Below are positions 1-9,466 of a stretch of DNA of 64,000 nt, piece after piece. The stretch spans positions 52,862,808-52,926,807 of the forward strand of contig CM037791.1 of NCBI GenBank assembly GCA_021229015.1, given 5' to 3'. This DNA is from Solen grandis. Lineage: Eukaryota > Mollusca > Bivalvia > Adapedonta > Solenidae. Position 1 is the first letter of the stretch, and each line of letters begins with the position of its first letter. The translations under genes and the position numbers were made by a program. The notes below the pieces were generated by a model that was given only the letters and a program-made list of their open reading frames with translations, was not told where the DNA came from and searched no databases.

Positions 1-11
1 AAATCATCTGG

Positions 12-1230
12 AAGCGATTTTATATGTATTTGAAATTTGACGTCAATGGTTCAAAACTTGGATTCGCCATAGAACCATTGCTTTTTCGAATTTGTAAAAA
101 GGGACCCGGGATACACATATAGAGCGTTACATATACATTCTGTGAAATTTTGATGAAAATCGGTCCAAAAAAAAAGGCTGTACACCGCGTAAAACCTTTT
201 TGTCCTGACGTCAAATCTTACGTGATATAACGTCACATTAATATGAATTACATTGCATTCTAAAGCACATAAATTGATGTACATACCATTAGATTTCCAT
301 GGTCCTGGGAAGTAAACAACATATTTAAATTAACGCGTATATATCAGAAATTATTTTTGACCTTATGACGTCATATGACGTCATGTGACGTTCATCTTCA
401 TAGAATGTAAAGCACTCTTGGAGACTTATATACTATCCAAATATAATATTATATTTCTAACTCATCTTAAAACGATTTTATACGTATTTGAAATTTGACG
501 TCAATGGTTCGAATTTTGGATCCGCCATAAAACCTTTGCATTTTCGAATTTGGAAAAACGGACACCGGAATGTACAACTAGACTTTAACATACACATTCT
601 GTGAAATATTAATGAAAATCGGCCCAGAAATAATGGCTGTAGTTTAAATAATGGTACAAGCATTTTTAGACGACGTCAAGTTTGAAGTCAAAACACGTCA
701 TAGTCAAATAAAAATTATTGAAATGGAAAAATTTCTATCTTAAGCATATGCTATTAAATTTTCAAGGTGCTCGGACGTAAACAACATATAAAAATTAACA
801 CGTAAATATTAGAAATTACCTTTCACCTCATGACGTCATATGACGTTCATCTTCAGAGAATGTAAAGTAACCCTTGAGACTTATATTCTGTCCAAATATC
901 ATCTTTCTAGCTCATTTGTAAGCGATTTTATACGCATTTGAAATTTGACGTCAATGGTTCGAATCTTGGATTCGCCATAGAACCATTGCCTTTTCGAATT
1001 TTGAAAAACGGACACCGGAAGGCACAACTAGAGCCTAACATACACATTCTGTGAAATATTGATGAAAATCGGTCCAGAAATAATGGCTTTAGACCACGTA
1101 CAAACTTTTTCACCTGACGTCAAATCTGACGTTATGTGACGTCATATAAATATGATATTCATTGCATCCGGAAGCTCATGGTTTGAAATATATGTCATAA
1201 AATTTTCATTGTTCTGAGTCAATGGCAACA
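12..1230. repeat. ~455-bp tandem repeat, about 2.7 copies, TGACGTCA-rich
   Basis: Three diverged copies begin near 12, 470 and 921, each with the same order of blocks: CGATTTTATAYGYATTTGAA, a TTTGACGTCAATGGTTC block, a TTCGCCATAGAACC block and a CATTCTGTGAAAT block. Spacing is 458 and 451 bp. The array is probably cut by the window edge. TGACGTCA and close variants recur many times. The short ORFs here share the same residues only because the DNA is repeated; they show no protein signature. Confidence 0.85.
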
Positions 1231-1257
1231 TATCGAAATTAACACAAATATAAGAGG

Positions 1258-1552
1258 AAGAAAAAAAGAATAATAAGAAGAAGAATAATAAAAAACAGTA
1301 CAAACCCAATAGGACTTTCTGCCGAAAGGGCAGAAAGTCCTAATAATAAAAAAACAGTACAAACCCAATAGGACTTTCTGCCGAAAGGGCAGAAAGTCCT
1401 AATAAGAAGAAGAATAATAAAAAAACAGTACAAACCCAATAGGACATTCTGCCAGTAGGCAGAAAGTCCTAATAAGAAGAAGAAGAAGAAGAATAAAAAA
1501 AACAGTACAAACCTAATAGGACTTTTTGCCGAAAGGGCAGAAAGTCCTAATT
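1258..1552. repeat. Hairpin-bearing tandem repeat (about 60-75 bp, 4 copies)
   Basis: Four copies of a unit made of a purine-rich AAGAAGAATAATA spacer, AACAGTACAAACC and a near-perfect stem GGACTTTCTGCC / GGCAGAAAGTCC with a loop around GAAAG. Stems lie near 1311, 1371, 1440 and 1516. The third copy has compensating-looking changes in its loop. No coding potential was recognised. Confidence 0.85.
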
Positions 1553-1836
1553 ATCCCCACCAATAAGTTGTACTTCAAACTGATTGAGGTATTATTAATT
1601 GTTGTGTGATGTATCTTAAACTGTTGTGACATATGGTGACATGATGTGCACAGAGCAAAATAATTCGAAAGTGACATTTGAAGATTGCATTTGCTAAGTT
1701 TTTTAAATTCACTTAGTTCCTTTTACTTCCCAAAGTTGATGTCAGTAATGACATTTGGTTGGATGGAAATTTATCCTGATACCCAATATACTGTTTATTG
1801 TGTTGCCTGCTGTATGCAGAAGTGACACATAGGGAT

Positions 1837-1970
1837 CATTATTTTTCATAAGCCTTCGGCATCACATGTATACACTGCATATTCGCTCATGCGCTCTATA
1901 CCGACCGCTATTTAAAGATATCACGTGACTGGCCTCACTTTGGCCAATTGGGGAGACCCCTAATCATTCT
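1837..1970 (+). repeat. DIRS left inverted terminal repeat
   Basis: From the ATTATTTTTCATAAGCC tip to CCCCTAATCATTCT. Positions 1865-1970 are the inverted match of 6381-6486. The first 28 bases are specific to the left end and reappear, complemented, in the internal complementary region at 6218-6260. Confidence 0.9.
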
Positions 1971-2190
1971 TCGGCGTTCAACCGGTGAACATTGATTGAA
2001 TTTTAGACCGCTTTTGTACCTTTTTCAACCACGAGGTTGATATTCCAGTTTGCATTTTGCTGTTTTGTTTTAACTACATCTCAGTACGCAGTCCTGAGTT
2101 ATTTTTAGTGGTTTGTTTCGGCCGAGTGCATCGTAGACGTATTCAGTACAGTGTCGTTATATTTTTTAACACGTAGTGTTAGTTTCCAAA

Positions 2191-2547
2191 ATGGCCGACG
2201 ACAGTGACGATGTCTTGTTTCTTACAGCTTCGGATACCGAATTTTCAGGTTTTGGGCCGGAAGATTTAGATTTGTTTGACGAGGTAAGTTCAGTTAATGT
2301 CCGGCAGCCGTTGGCTGGGACTTCAGGCACGAGTAAGGTTGCAGAAACAAAAAAGGGCCCCAGTAAAAAGGGTAGGTCGGTCGTTGGCTCAAAGAAGACT
2401 AAGTTACTCACTAAGTCTACGAAGTCGGTTTCTGATAGTAACCTGATAGACTTAAATAAATTGACGCCAGATGCAGTGGCTAAACTCAAAGTTGCTTTGG
2501 GGTTGGAAGAAAATCAGAATGAGGTGCCCAAAGAGGATTTGGGTTAG
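2191..2547 (+). pseudogene. DIRS Gag, N-terminal part (frame broken from the rest)
   Basis: The ATG at 2191 sits in a good Kozak context (AAAATGG). The upstream in-frame GTG at 2176 is not a credible eukaryotic start. The product begins MADDSDDVLF and is acidic, then Ser/Lys-rich (KKGPSKKGR). It stops at 2545-2547, while the rest of Gag continues in the next frame from about 2540. A small indel between 2520 and 2560 is the simplest explanation. Gag would package element RNA. The family call rests on the position ahead of the DIRS Gag-RT frame, not on a motif in this piece. Confidence 0.7.
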
Positions 2548-2548
2548 C

Positions 2549-3715
2549 GTTAACAGAGGTCCTTATTTTAGGTCGCCATTACAGGCCGTTGATTTGAATG
2601 CTGAAGCAGTTTTATTTGGGGAAGAGACCCAAGATCAGAATTCCGAGTCGGAATCAGAGGTTGAGTGGTGCTTACCAAAGTTAAAGGCTCCCAAATTAGG
2701 AGATGAGATACCTGCATCTATGGCAAAACTGATTACAACTGCTTGCACGGCTCAGTGTGCAACAGATGTTATTGTTGATAGATACAAAATACCGTCAAAC
2801 TGTATAGAGATGGGGCCTCCAAGGGTAAACAATGAAATTTACCAGAAACTTGACAAGCATAGTCAGACTTCTGACAAGAATTGTAAATCAATTCAAAGCA
2901 TGGTTGCAACTGCTATGATGCCAGAAGTAAAGCTTATTTCTATATTGAAGAATGAAATTTCAAAAAATGCTGAGGCACGTCAGTGTATTTCTGATGCAGT
3001 TACTTTACTAGGGCAGGTGCACTATAACATGTCATTGAGAAGGAGATATCAGATTAGACTCCATCTAAAGAAAGTGTATTCTGATCTATGTAGTGTGAAT
3101 ACCCCCATTACTACACAGTTATTTGGGGATGATATTGCGGGTGAGATGAGAAAATGTGATAATTCACAGAAAATTAATGTTGTGTTGAACCCAGTATACA
3201 GGCAGGGTCCCCAGAGAGGCTACAGGCCAAGCAGAGGACGAGGACTGGGTCAGAGACGATTTTTCCCTTACCGACGGGCGCCTCAGATTGGCGGACGAGG
3301 TGCAGGTCCCAGGACGGCCACTGTAACTAGTGAGGTAAGTAATAGTACTTGCAGTACTGTTAGTAAGTTGATGGAATGTGCTGATAAATGGCAAGAACTA
3401 ACACATGATCAGTGGATTTTTGAAGCCATAAAGGGTTATAAAATAGGTTTTGTATGTAAGCCATTTCAATCAGAAACCCCTAAAGAAATTTGTTTCAGTG
3501 AGAGTGAGAAACTCTTGGTGCAGAGAGAGGTTGATGACCTATTAAAAAAGGGGGCTATAGTGCCTTGTGAACGAGAATTTAATGATTATGTCTCAAATAT
3601 TTTTCTTGTGCCTAAACCAAATGGGAAATTCAGACCTGTTATAAACTTGAAACACTTGAATAAGTTTGTTAAATATGAACATTTCAAACAAGAGACTTTC
3701 AGCTTTGTGCTCTAG
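2549..3715 (+). pseudogene. DIRS Gag C-terminal part and start of reverse transcriptase
   Basis: This frame is open from an ATG at 2471, but meaningful sequence begins after the Gag frameshift. It contains the DIRS Gag block GQVHYNMSLRRR (near 3016-3051) and LFGDD. An Arg/Gly-rich tail (RGYRPSRGRGLGQRR, near 3214-3260) suits nucleic-acid binding. It then enters the RT fingers (VPKPNGKFRPVINLKHLN, near 3610-3663). A TAG at 3713-3715 interrupts the RT domain, and the same frame resumes straight away. Because the stop is inside a conserved domain it is most likely a nonsense mutation rather than a natural Gag end. Confidence 0.85.
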
Positions 3716-5386
3716 CTTATTCAGAAGAATGATTATTTCACATCTATGGATTTTAAGGATGCTTATTTCAGTTTACCAATTCATCCGGAGTCTCAAAAAT
3801 ATTTGAAATTTCGATGGAACGGTCATTTGTACAAATTTGTTTGCTTGTGTTTTGGATTATCTTCTGCACCAAGGGTCTTTACTAAGATACAGAAGCCTAT
3901 GTATGCAAAGTTTAGGCAACAGGGTGTTAGATCATCATACTATATTGATGATTCCCTTAATATGGATCAAAACAGGGAAAAGTGTTTGGAGGATGTGAAC
4001 TCCATGATATCACTAAGTCAGAGTTTGGGGTTTACGGTGAACTTTGATAAATCACACTTAATTCCTAGTCAAAGGATTCAGTTTTTTGGTTTGATACTTG
4101 ATTCAGTTCTATTCAAGGTATTTTTGACAGAAGAGAAAGTGAGGAAAATTATAGATTTTGCCTCGGATATTCAAGCCATGCAGGTGGTTAAAGTTCGTAA
4201 ACTGGCAGCATTGATTGGCCTTTTGGTTAATGCTTTTGTGGCAATATTGCCTGGACCGTTACATTATAGGGCCTTGGAAAGGAACAAGGTATATGGTTTA
4301 CAGTTGAATCAGAGTTATGATGGTGACATGGAATTAAGTGAGGAAAGTTGTGAGTTGGACTGGTGGATTAGGAATGTGACAGTGTGTAATGGAAAACACA
4401 TTAGGCCAGGGCCAGTGGGGTTTATTTTTCAGTCAGATGCTTCCATGGCTGGGTTTGGGTGTTATTCCCCAACCCTTGGTTATGGTTCTAGAGGCAAATG
4501 GTCTCAATCTGAATCTTCAGCTCATATCAATTTTTTGGAGCTATTAGCCATTTTCTTTGCTCTGAAGTGTTTTTGTAAGGATATGACTGGTGTTCATGTG
4601 CAGGCCCAGACAGACAGTACTGTGGCTATGTCCTATGTTAACAGTATGGGAGGAATGTGTTCAGTTGAGATGGATCATTTAGCAAAGGAAATTTGGGAAT
4701 GGTGTTTGATTAGAAATATATATCTCTCTGCTGTACATGTAGCAGGATTGCTTAACGTTCAGGCAGATCATTTGTCCAGGAATTTTGCACATTCCTCAGA
4801 ATGGAAATTAAAGAAAGTAATTTTTCAAAGGATCTGTGGTCATTTAGGGTTTTACCCTCAGATTGATTTGTTTGCGTCAAGGTTAAACAAACAGTTGGAT
4901 TGTTTTGTTTCATGGTATCCAGAGCCAGATGCATTCAAGGCTGATGCTTTTTCATTTGAGTGGACTGGTTTGAAACCATTTAGTTTTCCACCATTCAGGT
5001 TAATTAGTAAAATCGTCAACAAGGTGATTGATGATAAGGTGGACGAGGTTTTGATTGGGGATCCGTTTTGGCCTGCTCAGATGTGGTTTCCCTTGCTGAT
5101 ATCTTGTATTGTTTCATTTCCTGTCAGGTTTCCAAGGCACAAGGATCTGCTGTCTCTGGAAACCGGGGAACTGCATCCACTTCGGAGGACCATGGTGCTG
5201 GTCGGGATGATCATATCAGGCAATATCTGCAAGGTAGAAAGGTTTCGGAGAGAGCAATTGAGTGCATACTGCAGTCATGGGGTAAAGGTACCAGGAAGCA
5301 GTATGACTTGGCCTGGAGAAGATGGTGTCTTTGGTGTAGTGTCAGGGAAACAGATCCCACTTGTGCCTCTGAAGAGGATGTTCTAG
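3716..5386 (+). pseudogene. DIRS RT, RNase H and methyltransferase-like domains
   Basis: Continues the Gag-RT frame after the stop; the first ATG is at 3746. Counting from that ATG: RT palm MDFKDAYFSLPIHP, catalytic YIDD at about 66-69, RNase H with SDAS (D about 231), QTDST (about 288) and ADHLSR. Then comes the segment IDLFASRLNKQ ... DAFSFEW ... FPPF (about 372-416), which matches the position of the DAM-like N6-adenine methyltransferase domain of DIRS elements. The usual NPPY/NPPW catalytic motif reads FPPF, so methylation activity is doubtful. The 3' part overlaps the recombinase frame by about 320 bp, a normal DIRS arrangement. Confidence 0.9.
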
Positions 5387-6153
5387 CTTACTTAAGCTTC
5401 CTTGATTTCTTGAAGAAGTCTTACAGTGTGATCAATACACATAAGTGTGTTATTTTGCAGACTCTGATGATTCTTGATCAGAAATGGTGTGCTAGCCCCA
5501 CCCTGTTGTCAAGGTTTATGAAGGGTGTGGCAATAAAGTGTCCACCTAAGCCTAGGTATAGGTATACTTGGGATGTGGGTAAGGTGTTGACATTTCTCAG
5601 AACTTTTGATACTGATTATTTGAAGTTGCTATCTTGGAAAACTGTAGCTTTGATTGCGTTATCAACAGCTGCTAGATCGCAGACTTTAGTTGCGTTGAAG
5701 ATTTCAAATTTGTGCAAACTAGGAAATGAGATCAGATTTGTTTTCACAGATATGTTGAAAACCTCCAGAAGAGGGAAATCTTTTGAATTGAAAGTGGTGC
5801 ATTATGAGGATGAGAAACTATGTCCTATGCATACATTGTTGCAATATTTATCTGTCACAGCTAAACACAGAAAAGATGACCAGTTATTTGTGTCGTATGT
5901 AAATTACAGGCCAGTGTCAACCAGTACCCTAGCAAGGTGGCTTAGGGGTGTCCTGGAGGGAGCCGGTGTGGACAATCAGTTTCGGGCCCATTCATTCCGA
6001 TCAGCCTCTGTGTCTGCGGCACGACGTGCGGGGTGTTCTATCCAGGAGATTCTTGGAACGGCTGACTGGAGAGGGGCCAAGACTTTTTTCGATTTTTACT
6101 TTAGAGAAACTGAGACAGATGTCCAGCTTGCGCAAGCAGTGCTGAGGTCATGA
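5068..6153 (+). CDS. DIRS tyrosine recombinase (YR)
   Basis: Open frame of up to 361 aa, ending at a TGA. The true start may be downstream of 5068, because the first ~40 residues overlap the methyltransferase-like domain. Around residue 70-150 is the SAM-like N-terminal DNA-binding region (GKGTRKQYDLAWRRW). The catalytic set is complete: Arg203 (STAARSQTL), His308-x-x-Arg311 (AHSFRSAS), Trp334 (TADWRG) and the nucleophile Tyr344 (FDFYFRE). The enzyme would integrate the circular DNA form through a 3'-phosphotyrosine intermediate. It is the only intact reading frame in this element. Confidence 0.93.
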   Translation: MACSDVVSLADILYCFISCQVSKAQGSAVSGNRGTASTSEDHGAGRDDHIRQYLQGRKVSERAIECILQSWGKGTRKQYDLAWRRWCLWCSVRETDPTCASEEDVLAYLSFLDFLKKSYSVINTHKCVILQTLMILDQKWCASPTLLSRFMKGVAIKCPPKPRYRYTWDVGKVLTFLRTFDTDYLKLLSWKTVALIALSTAARSQTLVALKISNLCKLGNEIRFVFTDMLKTSRRGKSFELKVVHYEDEKLCPMHTLLQYLSVTAKHRKDDQLFVSYVNYRPVSTSTLARWLRGVLEGAGVDNQFRAHSFRSASVSAARRAGCSIQEILGTADWRGAKTFFDFYFRETETDVQLAQAVLRS

Positions 6154-6217
6154 ATTGATTATTGTATTATTGTGAATAATACTAGTATAATTGAATGAAT
6201 TTGTTGTTCTTTAAAGA

Positions 6218-6318
6218 TGCAGTGTATACATGTGATGCCGAAGGCTTATGAAAAATAATGGACTAAAGCTTGGATGGGGGGCATTATTTGAGTAAGCCGG
6301 AGGCTGAGCATGTATACA
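6218..6318. repeat. DIRS internal complementary region (ICR)
   Basis: 6218-6260 is the reverse complement of the left tip (from 1837). 6271-6318 is the reverse complement of the right tip (6477-6524). Between them lie ten bases, GACTAAAGCT, absent from either tip. In DIRS1 this region is thought to template completion of the ends into a circle, so it records the circle-junction sequence. Confidence 0.9.
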
Positions 6319-6380
6319 CCCGACCCTGGTATAAATAGGATTTCCCTCCCATTTTTATTCACAACAAATTCAGTCTTTTT

Positions 6381-6524
6381 AGAATGATTAGGGGTCTCCC
6401 CATTTGGCCAAAGTGAGGCCAGTCACGTGATATCTTTAAATAGCGGTCGGTATAGAGCGCATGAGCGAATATGCAGTGTATACATGCTCAGCCTCCGGCT
6501 TACTCAAATAATGCCCCCCATCCA
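6381..6524 (-). repeat. DIRS right inverted terminal repeat
   Basis: AGAATGATTAGGGG through to the tip ATGCCCCCCATCCA. Inverted copy of 1865-1970, followed by a right-specific tip (6487-6524) that is complementary to ICR 6271-6318. Confidence 0.9.
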
Positions 6525-6531
6525 TCACTAA

Positions 6532-7090
6532 AGGGCCGGTCAGACAGGCTTCCGCGAGTTGATCACGAGTGTATCGCGAGGAAAAACTGTCAAACGCGAA
6601 GTAAACGCGGTCACAAGTGAATGACACGCGAATGAAACGCGGATGACTCGCGAATAACAAGTGCGCACACGCGCGAAACATTTTACACGCGCTCGGAACC
6701 CGATTTTATTTTTGAGCTGCTCAAAAATTAGGCGCAATGGCCACCGCGTGTCGCACACGTGGTGTAAATGCGGTACAAACCCGGACCAAACGCGATAACA
6801 CGCGGTACACTCGCGGATCACAAGTGGACGACAAGTGGTCACTCGCGGGCATACGCAAAATTTCTTCGTGTGATTGCGTGTGTAGCACTTGTCATCCACT
6901 TGTGATCCGCGTGTCTACAGCATTCCTAGCACCTGTGATAGCGTGTGCTCCGCGTGTATAAGGCTTTCTCAGGGATTGTGTCACGAGTCATCCGCGGGCC
7001 ATTCGCGTGTTTTCGCGTTGAATCGCGATTGAACCACGACTGATTCGCGTGTCGTCCACGACCCAATCTCGTTTGTACCACTAGTTATTT
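6532..7090. promoter_or_regulatory. Harbinger left terminal and subterminal region
   Basis: Starts with the TIR, then about 500 bp with many copies of CGCGTGT/ACACGCG, CACTTGT/ACAAGTG and GATCACAAGTG in both orientations. The same words fill 11780-12050 at the other end. These are plausible binding sites for the transposase or its Myb-like partner; this is inference from the mirrored distribution. Confidence 0.6.
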
Positions 7091-7094
7091 CTGC

Positions 7095-7102
7095 TATAAA
7101 AA
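7095..7102 (+). promoter_or_regulatory. TATA box of the transposase gene
   Basis: TATAAAAA about 55 bp ahead of the transposase ATG at 7156, in a region otherwise GC-rich. Confidence 0.6.
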
Positions 7103-7155
7103 GATCGCGTGTTGGCCATTTTCATCAGTTGTGATCAAGACGTTGAAGAGGCAAC

Positions 7156-8454
7156 ATGGATCCGGCACATCGTAATGCTTTGGTTATGCTGTTCCAGCAA
7201 CATCAGAACCAGCTTCTTCAGGTTCAGCAAGCCCTAGATGGTAGAAGAAGAGTGAGGAGAAGACAAAGAAGAGTCAGAGCCATATGGATGCGCCAATGGA
7301 TCAACCGCAGGCCACAGCTGGGGCTGTATGACAGACTGATGGTGGAGCTGAGGAACGAGGACCCCCGTGCCTTCAAGAACTTTATGAGAATGCCTCCGGT
7401 GATGTATGACGAACTGGTGGAAAGGCTGACACCAACACTGACGAAGGAGACAACCAATTGGCGAGCTCCCTTGGACCCAGGCTTAAAGGTGGCCATCACC
7501 TTGAGGCACCTTGCATCAGGCTCGAAATACAGGGAGATGCAGTATGGCTGGCGTGTCCCACACAACACCATAAGCCTTATTGTTCGTGAAGTTTGTGAGG
7601 CAATTGTGCATGTATATCGTGAGGAGATGCTGGCACCCCCAGAAACCCCCCAACAGTGGCAACAAATTACAGACGATTGGCTGAACAGGTGGAATTTCCC
7701 TCACGTGGTTGGAGCTATAGACGGCAAACACATAGCATGCAAGGCCCCTCCCAACTCTGGCTCTGAATTCTATAATTACAAGGGTTTTTTCAGCATTATT
7801 CTCTTGGCTGTGGTCACCAGTGATTACAAGTTCTTATGGGTGGACGTGAGTGGCAAGGGGGCCTCATCAGACGCGCATATCTACAATGCCAGTGAGTTTA
7901 AAGAAGGCTTACAGAACGGTGACATTCTTGGATTCCCTCAACCTACTCCCCTCCCAGGGGACACAGAAGATCTACCTTACTTCCTGGTGGGTGACGATGC
8001 ATTTGGATTGAGAAGCTTTATGATGAAGCCCTTTGGGAACAGACAGCTATCAAGAAAACAAAGAATCTTCAACTACAGATTGTCAAGAGCAAGACGAGTG
8101 GTGGAAAATGCCTTTGGCATTCTTGCCAACAGATTCCAGGTGTTACTAACAACAATGATGCACCAACCAGACACGGTTAGGCTCATTGTCAAGGCATGTG
8201 TGGTCCTCCACAACCTGATGCGCACGAGGTATCCTGTCATGCAAAACAGACTTGTTGACATTGAACGCCCTGATGGAGCCCTGGTGCCTGGTGCATGGCG
8301 TCGAGGAAAGAATCTGGATGACACAAGACCTGAGAACCTACCAGGAACCAACAGGGACTACAAATTGGCCAAGGCTCAGAGGAATCTCATAATGGAATGG
8401 TGTTCATCCCCTGCTGGGAGTGTTCCATGGCAAGACAACATGCTCCTTGACTAG
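7156..8454 (+). CDS. Harbinger DDE transposase (DDE_Tnp_4 type)
   Basis: Single-exon, uninterrupted 432-aa frame beginning at ATG in GCAACATGG context. The N-terminal third carries the Harbinger region with basic RRVRRRQRRV and a helix-turn-helix-like segment (LRHLASGSKYREMQYGWRVP). The DDE residues are Asp189 (VGAIDGKH), Asp280 or 281 (VGDDAF) and Glu317 (RVVENAFG), with the family block YKGFFSIILLAVV between. The protein excises and integrates the element and normally needs the Myb-like partner for nuclear import and TIR binding. Length and motifs are normal and no stop or frameshift was found, so this copy may encode active enzyme. Confidence 0.96.
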   Translation: MDPAHRNALVMLFQQHQNQLLQVQQALDGRRRVRRRQRRVRAIWMRQWINRRPQLGLYDRLMVELRNEDPRAFKNFMRMPPVMYDELVERLTPTLTKETTNWRAPLDPGLKVAITLRHLASGSKYREMQYGWRVPHNTISLIVREVCEAIVHVYREEMLAPPETPQQWQQITDDWLNRWNFPHVVGAIDGKHIACKAPPNSGSEFYNYKGFFSIILLAVVTSDYKFLWVDVSGKGASSDAHIYNASEFKEGLQNGDILGFPQPTPLPGDTEDLPYFLVGDDAFGLRSFMMKPFGNRQLSRKQRIFNYRLSRARRVVENAFGILANRFQVLLTTMMHQPDTVRLIVKACVVLHNLMRTRYPVMQNRLVDIERPDGALVPGAWRRGKNLDDTRPENLPGTNRDYKLAKAQRNLIMEWCSSPAGSVPWQDNMLLD

Positions 8455-8559
8455 TTCTTGTGGAAGTGACAGTGTGGACAAGTGATTGTGTTTGGGGGCA
8501 TTGTGACAGTATGTGTTGGGGGGGGCAGCATTTGTGGCATTAAAACTTTGATAAAACTT

Positions 8560-8910
8560 TTATATAATAAAATAAATGAAAAAATCCTGCAATAAAATAA
8601 AGTACATTTCAAATTGGAAAAGAATAAAAGTATGCTTAGGACTTTTAGTCCTCAACTCACTTTTATTTCTTTTCATTTGAAATGTAATTTTATTTTATTG
8701 CAATATTATTAACATTTATTATTTTCAATGTATTGTTACATTTTTTGTCATTCAATAATATGGTTATAAAATAAAAAATGAACGAATATTGCAATGAAAA
8801 ATATTTGAAATGACAAAGAATAAAAGTTAAATAAATACATAAATTATTTATTCAACTTTTATTTTTGTCATTTGATATACATTTTGTTTTGTTGCAATAT
8901 TCTCCCACTT
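8560..8910. repeat. Two adjacent AT-rich inverted repeats inside Harbinger
   Basis: 8590-8704: GCAATAAAATAAAGTACATTT pairs with its complement ending TTTTATTTTATTGCA. 8788-8902: a second, similar hairpin with GCAATGAAAAATA against TTTTGTTGCAATA, the inner halves sharing AAAGAATAAAAGT. Both lie in the 3' intergenic region after the transposase. They could act in 3'-end formation or be a nested palindromic MITE. Confidence 0.7.
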
Positions 8911-9120
8911 TCATTTTATTATAATTACAACATCTAAGTCACATGGTGCAAATACTGTCTTCTGATTGACTGAGATGCAACATGCAATCCAAGTTCATTG
9001 GGCGATGAACACGGTTTTGCAAACAGACTACTTTTCTACGGAGTAATTTTGCTAGTTTTGTTCGCTATAAATCGAATGAATCAAATAAAATTAGTTTTAA
9101 ATTTGTTGAGTTGTAATTAT

Positions 9121-9236
9121 AAGAAATGAAATTAAATGTGTCGAGTTTACGGCGTGCGTTATACAAATAAGTGCACTTTTCCCCGACCCAACGTTCATAA
9201 CGCCGTAAACTCGACAAATTTTAATTTCATTTCTTA
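9121..9236. terminator. Hairpin between the convergent Harbinger genes
   Basis: AGAAATGAAATTAAATGTGT followed by CGAGTTTACGGCG pairs with CGCCGTAAACTCG and its continuation ending TTTCATTTCT. Arms are about 33 bp around a loop of about 50 bp. It lies between the two converging reading frames, so a role in separating transcripts is possible but not shown. Confidence 0.5.
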
Positions 9237-9466
9237 AACCATTTCACAAAGTTCAATTTATTCACGAAAAACAATTAGTAACAGTTCAACAATTTTATTA
9301 TCACGTATCACGTGTATAACAAGTGAAATAAAAGAAAGTCACTGCTAGCAATCCATGCTATGGCAAAAACAAAATACAAAATACATCAGTTCAAGGAATG
9401 TCACTGTAGCACCATGAACCACATCACAACACTACAACATACGACTGTCAGTGTAACATGAAACCT

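Larger units (their letters stand above)
1837..6524 (+). mobile_element. DIRS-like tyrosine-recombinase retrotransposon, nearly complete
   Basis: A 4.7-kb element with the full DIRS layout. It has a left ITR (1837-1970), Gag, RT/RNase H/methyltransferase-like and tyrosine recombinase reading frames, an internal complementary region (6218-6318) and a right ITR (6381-6524). The ITRs share about 106 bp (1865-1970 against 6381-6486, inverted), while their outer tips differ. The internal region is complementary to both tips, as expected if the element replicates through a circular intermediate and integrates by YR recombination without target duplication. Gag carries a frameshift near 2540 and RT a TAG at 3713. 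The recombinase is open. The copy is therefore young but probably not autonomous. Confidence 0.93.

Noticed and set aside
2166..2489. Minus-strand ORF of 107 codons
   Set aside because: Antisense shadow of the DIRS Gag start with no independent features.
3713..3715. TAG as a natural Gag/RT boundary
   Set aside because: It lies inside the conserved RT fingers, after VPKPNGKFRPVINL, so it is a premature stop.
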